The notes under the pieces are model-generated. The model saw only the letters and a list, made by a program, of their open reading frames with translations. It was not told the DNA's origin and did no database searches. A stretch of 64,000 bases of DNA from Cytophagaceae bacterium (GTDB lineage Bacteria > Bacteroidota > Bacteroidia > Cytophagales > Spirosomataceae). The translations under genes and the position numbers were made by a program. Every line of letters starts with the position of its first letter. Position 1 is the stretch's first letter. Below, piece by piece: positions 30,175 through 39,048 of the stretch. The stretch lies in contig SXXW01000016.1 in the NCBI GenBank assembly GCA_005791165.1, forward strand, positions 34,046 to 98,045, given 5' to 3'.

Positions 30175-32661
30175 ATGTCTACCCCAAAAACCAAATCTTT
30201 ACTGGCCACCTTAATTATAGGTCTAGTCATATTTAATAGTATCGCTCAATCTCAACCCAAGTCTTCCTACCCTCAATTCAGTGGCATTTACCCACATTTG
30301 GCGTATTACAACAATGAAGGAGAATGTGGTACTGGGGCAGTGGTTCCCTGGGCAAATCGACTTTGGGTGGTGACATATGGCCCACATTTACCTTTTGGCT
30401 CGTCCGATAAGCTATATGAAATAAGTCCTACTTTAAATAGAATTATTAGACCTGAAAGTATCGGTGGAACTCCAGCGAATCGAATGATTCACCCCGAAAG
30501 CAATCAATTGTTTATTGGGCCTTATGCCATTAATTCTCAGGGCAATGTGCGCACGATTCCCTATACGCAGGCACCTGGCCGCTTTACAGGATTAGCGAGA
30601 TCACTCGATAACCCAACCAATAAGCTACTTCTGGCAACTATGGAGGAGGGTTTTTATGACCTGGATGTCAACAATTTGACGACCAAATTACTCTACGAGG
30701 ATGGTAATTTAAAAGTGAAAAAGACAAATGATGTGGCCAACAACACGAGTGGATCCTTGCTGCCCGGTGCACATGGAAAAGGACTTTATTCGGGCCAAGG
30801 AGTGATGGTGTATTCCAATAATGGTGAATCTGGTGATAAAGCATTAAAGCAGTTTGATATCGAATCGGGTGTATTAGCTGAATGGAATGGGAAAGACTGG
30901 AAGGTGATTCGAAGAAATCAATTTGTGGAAGTAACTGGCCCCGGTGGAATTTATGGCAATAAGAACCCCGCGACCGATGCGATTTGGGTAACCGGTTGGG
31001 ATCATAAATCAGTCATTTTAGGTGTGCGAGATTCAGGGAAATGGTCCTTTTTCAGAATGCCTAAGGCCAGTCATAGCTACGACGGAGCTCACGGTTGGAA
31101 CACAGAATGGCCACGCATTCGAGATGTGGGTACTCCTGAAAAGCCCGAATATTTGATGACGATGCACGGTATGTTTTGGCATTTCCCAGCATCCTTTACC
31201 TCATTCAATACGGCGGGAATTCGTCCTCGGTCAGCCTATTTAAAAGTGATCGGTGACTTCACACGCTGGCAAGATGGATTGGTTTTTGGTTGCGATGATT
31301 CAGCCCAAAAAGAATTCCTGAACAAGCGAAAAGCAAAAGGAAATATAGAAGGACCAGGGCAGTCCAATTCGAATTTGTGGTTTACGCCGGTGGAAAAGCC
31401 TGACCAATTGGGCCCCAATACGGCACAGGGTGCGGTTTGGCTTTCTGAAAAAATTAATGCCAATATCAGTTCAGAACCTTTCTTGTTTGCAGGTTGGAAA
31501 AAGCGGGTGGCTTGGATTCAGAATGCAGGAAACGAGGATGTTACCTTTACTTTTGAGGTGGACATAAAAGGAAATGGTACTTGGAAAAAGCTTCGCACTG
31601 TGTTGCTCAGTGCAGGCCAATCGAAAAACATTTCTTTTTTGCCTACTGAAATAGGAGAGTGGATCAAGGTGAAGTCAAATAAGAATACGAGGGCCACCGT
31701 AAATTTCAACTACACGGATGACTCTAGATTTGTAGCCAGTTCAGACAAAATATTTAAGGGATTATCAGCTATTGGTGGAGATGAATTATCAGGCGGACTT
31801 TTATATGCGCTTGGAGATAAGCGTCGGAAATTAGGAATTTTAGCGAGTGATTTTTCTAAGGGAAAATTCAATGAAGTAGGCTATTATGAATTAGATAGTG
31901 CCATGAATTTGACTAGAAGAGAGGATCCGAAAACGGCTGATTTTATTCGATCCAAATTTGAAATTTCCAAAGATGCGATTATAGTTGACGACGCCTCAGT
32001 TTTAATCATTGACGATGCGGGAAGAAGATGGCGTTTGCCCAAGGGGAACGAGAACTTCACAAATAAGATTCAATCGGGATCGATGCGCATTGACCGGGAA
32101 GTGGCGACCGAGCGGGATTTGATGAATGCGCATGGAACCTTTTATGAACTTCCAGCTGAAAATGCCGATGGTTATGCCAAAATTAGACCTGTAGCTTCTC
32201 ATTCATTATCGATTCATGATTATGCTTCTTATCGCGGTTTATTAGTTATGACGGGGCTTGATAAAAATTCCGGAACTAATGAACATATCATAGCTTCCTT
32301 GGATGGCAAAGCAAAAGTATGGGCGGGCACGATTGATGACCTTTGGAAATTGGGTAAGCCTACAGGCCAAGGCGGACCTTGGAAAAACAGTTCAGTAGTT
32401 GCAAACGCAAAATCGGATCCTTATTTAATTGGTTTTTACGATAAAAAAAGCTTGAAAATTTCGCATAAATCTAATCAGACCGTCACCTTTAAAATCGAGA
32501 TTGAACCGATCGGTCATGGCCCTTGGATGTTATTCAAGGAAGTAAAAGTTAAGCCAAATGAAATATTTGAATATACCTTTGCACCTGATTTTCAAGCCCG
32601 CTGGATTCGTTTTTCGGCAAACAAAAATTGTGAGGCGTCGACTTGGTTGACATATAAGTAA
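30175..32661 (+). CDS. Large secreted protein of unknown function with duplicated beta-sandwich-like module
   Basis: Signal peptide; 828 aa; two internal ~80-aa similar segments. Confidence 0.75.
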   Translation: MSTPKTKSLLATLIIGLVIFNSIAQSQPKSSYPQFSGIYPHLAYYNNEGECGTGAVVPWANRLWVVTYGPHLPFGSSDKLYEISPTLNRIIRPESIGGTPANRMIHPESNQLFIGPYAINSQGNVRTIPYTQAPGRFTGLARSLDNPTNKLLLATMEEGFYDLDVNNLTTKLLYEDGNLKVKKTNDVANNTSGSLLPGAHGKGLYSGQGVMVYSNNGESGDKALKQFDIESGVLAEWNGKDWKVIRRNQFVEVTGPGGIYGNKNPATDAIWVTGWDHKSVILGVRDSGKWSFFRMPKASHSYDGAHGWNTEWPRIRDVGTPEKPEYLMTMHGMFWHFPASFTSFNTAGIRPRSAYLKVIGDFTRWQDGLVFGCDDSAQKEFLNKRKAKGNIEGPGQSNSNLWFTPVEKPDQLGPNTAQGAVWLSEKINANISSEPFLFAGWKKRVAWIQNAGNEDVTFTFEVDIKGNGTWKKLRTVLLSAGQSKNISFLPTEIGEWIKVKSNKNTRATVNFNYTDDSRFVASSDKIFKGLSAIGGDELSGGLLYALGDKRRKLGILASDFSKGKFNEVGYYELDSAMNLTRREDPKTADFIRSKFEISKDAIIVDDASVLIIDDAGRRWRLPKGNENFTNKIQSGSMRIDREVATERDLMNAHGTFYELPAENADGYAKIRPVASHSLSIHDYASYRGLLVMTGLDKNSGTNEHIIASLDGKAKVWAGTIDDLWKLGKPTGQGGPWKNSSVVANAKSDPYLIGFYDKKSLKISHKSNQTVTFKIEIEPIGHGPWMLFKEVKVKPNEIFEYTFAPDFQARWIRFSANKNCEASTWLTYK

Positions 32662-32768
32662 ATGATTCTTTTTATTTAAAAAGAAAAATAGTTCTTATTT
32701 TGATTATTTCTATGGGATAAAATCTAAATTTAGTTTTTAATAAAACGCATCCTATAAATTTTTTTGAG

Positions 32769-33365
32769 ATGAAAACATTTTACATCATTGCGAGCATCGG
32801 ATTTTTGTTCCTTATGATTCAATCGTATAAATTGTTGAGCAATAATCTAAAAACGGAAAACCAAAAATACAGGCTAGTTCTCAAAGAGGCGCAATTTGAA
32901 ATACGGTTTTACCCTTCCGCTACATTTGCCAAAATTTATAGTTCAGGGACTGATTATAAGTCCGTATCCAGTAGTGGGTTCAGGAAATTAGCGGGGTATA
33001 TCTTTGGGGGAAATGACCAAGGGAAAAGTATTTCCATGACGGCGCCCGTAAGAATGGAAATGAGCGACAAAGGTTCTTCCATGAGTTTTGTAATGCCTGA
33101 AAAATATAAGGAAGCTGATTTGCCTAAACCCAAAGATGCGGGTGTCCATATTGTGAAATCAAGTCCTCAGTATGTGGCAGTTATTCGTTTTGGGGGATAT
33201 GCGGATGATGAATCGATCCAAGAGAATCGAGATCTATTATTAAAAATAATTCAAAAAAAAGGCATTAAGGTAACGGGAGATTATACCTTTTTAGGCTATA
33301 ACGCCCCGTTCCAATTTTGGGGTAGAAAAAATGAAGTGGTCATCCCTATTGACTGGAAAGAGTAA
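32769..33365 (+). CDS. SOUL family heme-binding protein
   Basis: FEIRFYPSATFAKIYSSG...GFRKLAGYIFGGN...ISMTAPVRMEM. Confidence 0.92.
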   Translation: MKTFYIIASIGFLFLMIQSYKLLSNNLKTENQKYRLVLKEAQFEIRFYPSATFAKIYSSGTDYKSVSSSGFRKLAGYIFGGNDQGKSISMTAPVRMEMSDKGSSMSFVMPEKYKEADLPKPKDAGVHIVKSSPQYVAVIRFGGYADDESIQENRDLLLKIIQKKGIKVTGDYTFLGYNAPFQFWGRKNEVVIPIDWKE

Positions 33366-33512
33366 TTCGCGCCCACCATTATAGCATTTTCTTTCTTTTA
33401 TGAATCAAGGATAGATTCCTGATGGATTCATAATATTGAATCATTTTGATATCAAAAATATACTAATTATTCGTTTATTTGTAAATCATTTAAACCTTAA
33501 TGTATATTTAAC

Positions 33513-34037
33513 ATGAAAGATTTACGTTACCCAATAGGTAATTTTGAGTTAAAACCGTTCGATGAAGCAACAAAAAATCAATGGTTAGCTGACTTCAAAA
33601 ACTTGCCATCGGATCTAGAACATGTTGTTGAAAATTTAAAAAGAGACCAATTAGATACTCCATATCGAGAAGGTGGCTGGACGGTCCAACAAGTGGTACA
33701 TCATTTGGCGGACAGTCACATGAATTGTTTTATGTACTTTAAATTAACATTAACAGAGGATTTGCCGACCATCAAAGATTATAGTGAAAATGACTGGTCC
33801 AATACATCAGATGTTTTAAATACGCCCATATCTCTATCTATTCAACTGCTTTATCCTTTGCATGAAAGGTGGGTTAATTTGTTAACTAGTTTAACAGATG
33901 CTGACTGGCAAAGAAAATTTTTCCATCCCACGCATCAAGTAGAAATAACTTTATGGGACTTGTTTGCAGTTTATGCATGGCATGGCAAACACCATGTGGC
34001 TCACATTAAAAATTTACGGGAAAGTAATGGATGGTAA
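33513..34037 (+). CDS. DinB superfamily / YfiT-type putative metal-dependent hydrolase (bacillithiol-transferase-like)
   Basis: YPIGNFELKP; TPYREGGWTVQQVVHHLADSHMN; WHGKHHVAHI. Confidence 0.9.
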   Translation: MKDLRYPIGNFELKPFDEATKNQWLADFKNLPSDLEHVVENLKRDQLDTPYREGGWTVQQVVHHLADSHMNCFMYFKLTLTEDLPTIKDYSENDWSNTSDVLNTPISLSIQLLYPLHERWVNLLTSLTDADWQRKFFHPTHQVEITLWDLFAVYAWHGKHHVAHIKNLRESNGW

Positions 34038-34052
34038 AATTCTTTAGGATTA

Positions 34053-35129
34053 TTATTCCAATTGATCTTTTAGCTTATTCCAAAACGAAAAAAAGCTAGG
34101 GAATTCACCCACAAGATCTGGAGCCAGTGAGGGATGCCTTTCCCTAATTCCTTGGAAGTGGGCATTGATGGGATGATCTCTAAAAATTCCTTGTAGGGAT
34201 AAATCTGAATATTCCCCGTAATACACCTGTAGGCCGGGAATATTTTCCCCAAGAGACAGAATGAAATTCAGTGTCTTTGGTGATATCGCGTGCTTTTTGA
34301 AGTGGCTCGGTTCTAAGACCAATATCCGATTTCCCTCCTCACCGATGTGAAAGGTAGGGTCTAGTGTATAATGCGTGTAAATGAAAGTGGGTGCGTTTTC
34401 TTGTAAGTCGAGGGCTTTTGTTTCAGGAGGGGTAAAAACCAGGTTTATTTTCTCTGATTTTTTCAATACGTCTGGAACTGCATTTATGGGCAAAAGCTCA
34501 TAGTCAAAATCTAAAAAAGTACCTTTTTGCTTTGTTCCCGAATAGGTGTTGATGTTTGACTGGTTCACAAAATAGGGTTTGTTGCTGAAGGTGCCTGCGC
34601 ACCATTGCCAACTGAGCGCATTGCTTGCCAAATCGCCGTCCAATAAATGGTAGTAAAGCCAATCGGCAGGTTCACGCCAATGGTATTTTCCCATGTTGCA
34701 GATGATGGCGGCCAGGTACATCCGAAGGTGATTGTGCAGGTAGCCCGTCTCCCAGAAATGTGTTAAATGGGAATCAATTGCCTGAATTCCTGTGTTTGCG
34801 TTGAGTACTGCTTCAGGAATTCCTTGGTTTTCTACACCCTCTTGCGGGTGGCGAATGTCTTCGAAAATCTGATCCCCTTTCTGAAACCAAGTCCGGGTAT
34901 AAAACTCCCGCCACGCTAATTCTTGAATGAATTTTTCTGCTTGTTGCATCCCGATTCCACGATTCTTTAATCGCTCCACCACTTGGGGCACGGTAATAAA
35001 TCCACGGGATAAATAGGGAGAAAGGTAGGAAACCCCTCCGTTTAAAAAGTTCCGGGTTCGCGCATAGTGCTCGGGATCAAAGGCATCGATTCGCTTGTAG
35101 ACATCGGCGAGCTTGGTCGGGAAGTCCAC
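34053..35129 (-). CDS. Antenna-less photolyase/cryptochrome FAD-binding domain protein
   Basis: YARTRNFLNGGVSYLSPYLSRGFI; ELAWREFY; GYLHNHLRMYLA; SNALSWQWCAGTFSNKPYFVNQ; no N-terminal antenna domain. Confidence 0.85.
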   Translation of the reverse strand: MDFPTKLADVYKRIDAFDPEHYARTRNFLNGGVSYLSPYLSRGFITVPQVVERLKNRGIGMQQAEKFIQELAWREFYTRTWFQKGDQIFEDIRHPQEGVENQGIPEAVLNANTGIQAIDSHLTHFWETGYLHNHLRMYLAAIICNMGKYHWREPADWLYYHLLDGDLASNALSWQWCAGTFSNKPYFVNQSNINTYSGTKQKGTFLDFDYELLPINAVPDVLKKSEKINLVFTPPETKALDLQENAPTFIYTHYTLDPTFHIGEEGNRILVLEPSHFKKHAISPKTLNFILSLGENIPGLQVYYGEYSDLSLQGIFRDHPINAHFQGIRERHPSLAPDLVGEFPSFFSFWNKLKDQLE

Positions 35130-35422
35130 TATCTTTTACTGATTTTGTTCATGCTGATGCTTCGTTGGAGCGTGCATTTAAATCGGGGATCAGAAAAAAT
35201 ACGCTTTTGTAAATGCTTCGTGTTTCTGCCAGCCATCCGTTTACGCCACATCTGAAAGCTCGATAATTTACTATTGGCCCGCATAAATTCAATCACTTCT
35301 TTTTCTTGCAGTCCAAATTGGAATTTTATCGCCTCAAAAGGCGTACGATCTTCCCAAGCCATTTGAATGATTCGATCAATATCTTCGTCGGAGAACTTAT
35401 TTGCTACGTCTACACTTTTCAC
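35129..35422 (-). CDS. TIGR03643 / DUF2805 family protein
   Basis: [33 protein letters not shown]...[15 protein letters not shown]; overlaps the photolyase ORF end by 1 nt. Confidence 0.88.
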   Translation of the reverse strand: MKSVDVANKFSDEDIDRIIQMAWEDRTPFEAIKFQFGLQEKEVIEFMRANSKLSSFQMWRKRMAGRNTKHLQKRIFSDPRFKCTLQRSISMNKISKR

Positions 35423-35534
35423 TACAATAGATGATTTGATCCCAATTTTTCTCCCATTTCTTACGCCAGGCGAAGGGGCGGTTGCATACTGGACAGGTTT
35501 TGGATGGTAAATGTTGTTTTTTTACGCCTTGCAT
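35397..35534 (-). CDS. DUF2256 family zinc-ribbon micro-protein (45 aa, absent from ORF track)
   Basis: Manual translation: [45 protein letters not shown]; CPVCxRPFxWRKKW...W..I.YCSxxCR motif. Confidence 0.88.
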   Translation of the reverse strand: MQGVKKQHLPSKTCPVCNRPFAWRKKWEKNWDQIIYCSEKCRRSK

Positions 35535-35692
35535 AAACGAGAATTTCCGTTTGATATATTAAACCCTGATACAATTCAAAATGTTTTGTAAAGTGACGAA
35601 ACACTTTGATTGAAATTCAAATGTTAACCAATGGCGTAAACAAGTCATCAAAATGGCGTTTGTTTTTTGGTAATTTAAGCCCAAATTGCACC

Positions 35693-36184
35693 ATGAATTT
35701 TGGAGAACAATTAAAAGAAATCCGTAGCTCGAAAGGTTTAACTCAAATTGAGCTTTCAGAAAAGAGCGGAATCGCACTTAGAACCGTTCAGCGCATGGAG
35801 CGCAATGAAGGAAAGCCGAGCCTGTATTCCTTGAATGCAATAGGCGAGGTGCTCGGTGTGAATTTGGCCGTATTGTATGCTCCTGATTTCGAAACCGAAA
35901 AACTCAATATTATGGAAAGTGCAGATCAACAATTGTGGTTAGTCGCCAAAAGGCGTGCGAAATTTAAAAGAAGTCTGAGTGCCTATATGCTCGTGATCCC
36001 ATTTCTTTGGATTATTTGGTATTTAACGATGCCAGAAATTCATCGTTATGAACGGTTTCCTTGGCCCGTTTGGCCTATGTTAGGCTGGGGTTTAGGATTG
36101 GGAATTCAATATTTGAACGCCTATGTGTTCGAAGTGGACTCCTTAGAACAAAGAGAATACGATAAGCTTAAGGCTAAGAAATAA
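35693..36184 (+). CDS. XRE-family HTH regulator fused to 2TM domain (start trimmed to MNFGEQ)
   Basis: LKEIRSSKGLTQIELSEKSGIALRTVQRMERNEGKPS; C-terminal two hydrophobic helices. Confidence 0.85.
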   Translation: MNFGEQLKEIRSSKGLTQIELSEKSGIALRTVQRMERNEGKPSLYSLNAIGEVLGVNLAVLYAPDFETEKLNIMESADQQLWLVAKRRAKFKRSLSAYMLVIPFLWIIWYLTMPEIHRYERFPWPVWPMLGWGLGLGIQYLNAYVFEVDSLEQREYDKLKAKK

Positions 36185-36282
36185 TTCACCAATACTTTCG
36201 ATTATAAATTTCAAATTTTTAAAGAAGGATTTTATTTTGTAAAACAAATTTTGATTTAATCTGTTTATCAAAATAAAATTCA

Positions 36283-36732
36283 ATGAAACGATCAAAATTT
36301 TTACAATCTGTCTCAGGTAGTTTAGCTGCTGTATGTGTTTCTTGTTTAGCTGCTGCCTGTTCAAAAGATGAGGCACCGTCACCTGTTTCTTCAACACCTC
36401 CCAGTACAAGTCCTGCACCGAACCCTGGTTCAAATGCATTTACGGTTAAGTTGGATTCGGAGATTAGAGCCGTGAATGATTTTATTGCTAAAAGCGGCAT
36501 CATTTTGATTCGAATAGCCACCGGAAACATCGCTTCAAGTTTTTTAGCTGTTTCCTCAGTTTGTCCTCATGCAGGTGCGACCGTTGAATATAACAATACC
36601 AAATCGTCGTTTTCATGTGCGGCTCATGGGTCAGTCTTTGGTTCAGATGGATCTTTGGTTTCTGGTCCTGCGACTAAAGGGCTTACGAAATTGCTTGTTG
36701 AAATTTCAGGAACTACGCTGACCGTTAAGTAG
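36283..36732 (+). CDS. Rieske [2Fe-2S] domain lipoprotein
   Basis: Lipobox LAAAC; CPHAG ... CAAHGSVFGSDGSLVSGPATKGL. Confidence 0.9.
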   Translation: MKRSKFLQSVSGSLAAVCVSCLAAACSKDEAPSPVSSTPPSTSPAPNPGSNAFTVKLDSEIRAVNDFIAKSGIILIRIATGNIASSFLAVSSVCPHAGATVEYNNTKSSFSCAAHGSVFGSDGSLVSGPATKGLTKLLVEISGTTLTVK

Positions 36733-36766
36733 CGTTTATTGGTCAGGTTTTTAGTCCTTCAAAAAA

Positions 36767-37435
36767 TTAATTTTTAATACATCGGACAGAAACACCGACG
36801 GCCCTGCCACCTATATCTGTACCTCCACTTTTTGAATCGAAATAAAGTCCTCGAGCGTTTTTATCCTCCACGGTACTCGTCCAATAATCCCCATTAATTC
36901 CACTATCAGTCACTTCCCCGTCGCCATTGCTTCGATATCCAGATAATGGAAGTTTGAGGGCCGATAAAATGGCTCCTTTGGCATCTTTACTAATCCAAGT
37001 AGCAATTTCCTCGTCAAATTCATTGGATGTGGGTAACCTAAAACCTACCGGACAAGGATTATTGATTCCCTTGACACCTTGCCATAATTGATCATTTTGG
37101 ACCTTAATCCAATCATTAGGGCTTTTTGTAGAAAGAATAAATTCTGAATTAACGGGTGAATTTGTAGAGGACATTTTTTTCGTTGTTCTTGACCTTCTCA
37201 GTTGATGCCCATCTGAAAAACGTCCCCATTGATATAAATATCCAAATGAACTAGATTGCAAACTTGATTTAGCCACTTCTGATGCCCCTAAGTTTCGATC
37301 CATCCAAATTCTACCTGTTTTAGATTTAACCTCCACAACCATCGTATTTTCCCTATCGGGTACTTGGGCTGATGCCATTTGAAATAGGCCTAATATACAC
37401 ACAAGAAGAAATAGGGAATGGCTAAAACGATTCAT
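36767..37435 (-). CDS. FISUMP domain-containing secreted protein
   Basis: IWMDRNLGASEVA...FGYLYQWGRFSDGHQ...NPCPVGFRLPTSNEF...GDYWTSTV...VRCIKN. Confidence 0.88.
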   Translation of the reverse strand: MNRFSHSLFLLVCILGLFQMASAQVPDRENTMVVEVKSKTGRIWMDRNLGASEVAKSSLQSSSFGYLYQWGRFSDGHQLRRSRTTKKMSSTNSPVNSEFILSTKSPNDWIKVQNDQLWQGVKGINNPCPVGFRLPTSNEFDEEIATWISKDAKGAILSALKLPLSGYRSNGDGEVTDSGINGDYWTSTVEDKNARGLYFDSKSGGTDIGGRAVGVSVRCIKN

Positions 37436-37695
37436 AAAGTTTGATTAAATAATTTTGCATAGAGTCTTTTCCAAATTAATAAATAAAGTTAAAATATTGT
37501 AATTTTTCTTTTACAATTCTATCTAGATATGACTTGATTTTTTTTAGATTAAAAGCTGATATAGCAAGAAAATTATATAAATTTTAGACTTTAAAGTCTT
37601 TATGTAATTTGAATTAATAGTTAATTTCGAAGCGATATACTTCACCTCGTAAAAACAAAATTGATTCATATACTTTGTACCATAAAATAAGTAAA

Positions 37696-38976
37696 ATGAA
37701 TAGAAGAGATTTTATCTATCAAACGAATTTGCTTTCAGCAGGTATTTTCCTTGCTCCCATAACATCTCTTGTCAACAATAAAACTAATCCGACCATTTTA
37801 CTAGTATCGGGTTGGCAAGATGTGAACATCGGCGACATTGCACATACTCCCGGTCTACTGCATATTTTGGAAACATACATACCCAAAGCGACCATCATTC
37901 TTTGGAAAAGAAGCCGTGGGGAAGAGGTGAAAAAATTACTTAATAAGAATTTCCCTAACGTAACTATTGTATATGGTGGGGTAAACCAAGAAAAAGACGT
38001 AGAGAATCCTGAAATCATGGAGGCTTTTAAGAAAGCTGATTTGATGATACATGGCTCGGGGCCAAGTTTGGTAGGCGGCGACAATTTGGCGAGTTGGATC
38101 AAACATACCAACAAGCCTTTTGGGGTGTTTGGGACTACACTCGAAAACCCAAGTAAATACCATCAAGATATTTTGCAAAAAGCGTCCTTTATTTATACGC
38201 GTGAAACCAAGTCGATCGAACATTTGAAAAAGGCAGGAATTTCTGGTGAACACATTCAGTTTGCCCCGGATGCTACGTTTTTTATGAATATCCGAGATGA
38301 TAAAAAAGGCTTTGCATTTTTGGAAGCTAATGGATTGACTGATAAAAAATTCATTTGTGTTGTCCCTCGTTTACGGTATACGCCATACCATAAATTTAAT
38401 GCCAATAATAATGGTTGGTCCGCCGAAAAAATAAAACAAGTTGAAGAAACCAACGAAAAATACAAAGAAATTGACCACGCAAAGCTCAGAGATGCGATGA
38501 TTGCTTGGGTGCGAGAAACTGGAAACAAAGTCTTAATTTGCCCCGAAATGACCTATGAAGTGGACATCATGGATGAGTTACTTATCCATCCTCTTCCTAA
38601 AGATGTGAAGCCGTTTATTGTAAAACGTGGCTATTGGCTGCCGGAAGAAGCGGCTTCCATTTATTCAAAAGCGCATACGATTTTAAGTTTTGAATGCCAT
38701 TCTCCGATCATTGCAGCTGCCAACGGGACACCCTGCTTTTATTTACGCCAACCGGAAGATACCATCAAAGGCCAAATGTATTATGATTTAGGTTTCAATG
38801 ATTGGGTTTTTGAAATGGATCAAACAACCGGAAAACAAATTACTGAACGATTGCGTGAAGTGTGGAAAGATTATGGAAAAGCCAAGCTAAAGCTGAAAAC
38901 GAGGATGGATAATGTTACCAGCATTTATAAAAATACGGCGGTTATTATTAACGAAATTTTGGATAAAAAGGGTTAA
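37696..38976 (+). CDS. Polysaccharide pyruvyl transferase family protein with Tat-like leader (start trimmed to MNRRDF)
   Basis: VNIGDIAHTPGLLHIL; FGTTLENPSKYH; FIYTRETKSIEHLKKAG; APDATFF; ECHSPIIAAANGTPCFYLR. Confidence 0.82.
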   Translation: MNRRDFIYQTNLLSAGIFLAPITSLVNNKTNPTILLVSGWQDVNIGDIAHTPGLLHILETYIPKATIILWKRSRGEEVKKLLNKNFPNVTIVYGGVNQEKDVENPEIMEAFKKADLMIHGSGPSLVGGDNLASWIKHTNKPFGVFGTTLENPSKYHQDILQKASFIYTRETKSIEHLKKAGISGEHIQFAPDATFFMNIRDDKKGFAFLEANGLTDKKFICVVPRLRYTPYHKFNANNNGWSAEKIKQVEETNEKYKEIDHAKLRDAMIAWVRETGNKVLICPEMTYEVDIMDELLIHPLPKDVKPFIVKRGYWLPEEAASIYSKAHTILSFECHSPIIAAANGTPCFYLRQPEDTIKGQMYYDLGFNDWVFEMDQTTGKQITERLREVWKDYGKAKLKLKTRMDNVTSIYKNTAVIINEILDKKG

Positions 38977-38994
38977 GGTAACGCTTCTTATAAT

Positions 38995-39026
38995 AAAAAA
39001 TTCCACCTGATAGGGTGGAATTTTTT
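38995..39026. terminator. Bidirectional terminator between convergent genes
   Basis: aaaaaattccacc-tgatag-ggtggaatttttt. Confidence 0.85.
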
Positions 39027-39048
39027 AGTCACAAATAGCTTCTGATCA

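Noticed and set aside
37719-38253. 131- and 105-aa minus-strand ORFs
   Set aside because: Antisense to the pyruvyl-transferase-like gene; no signal of coding in this orientation.
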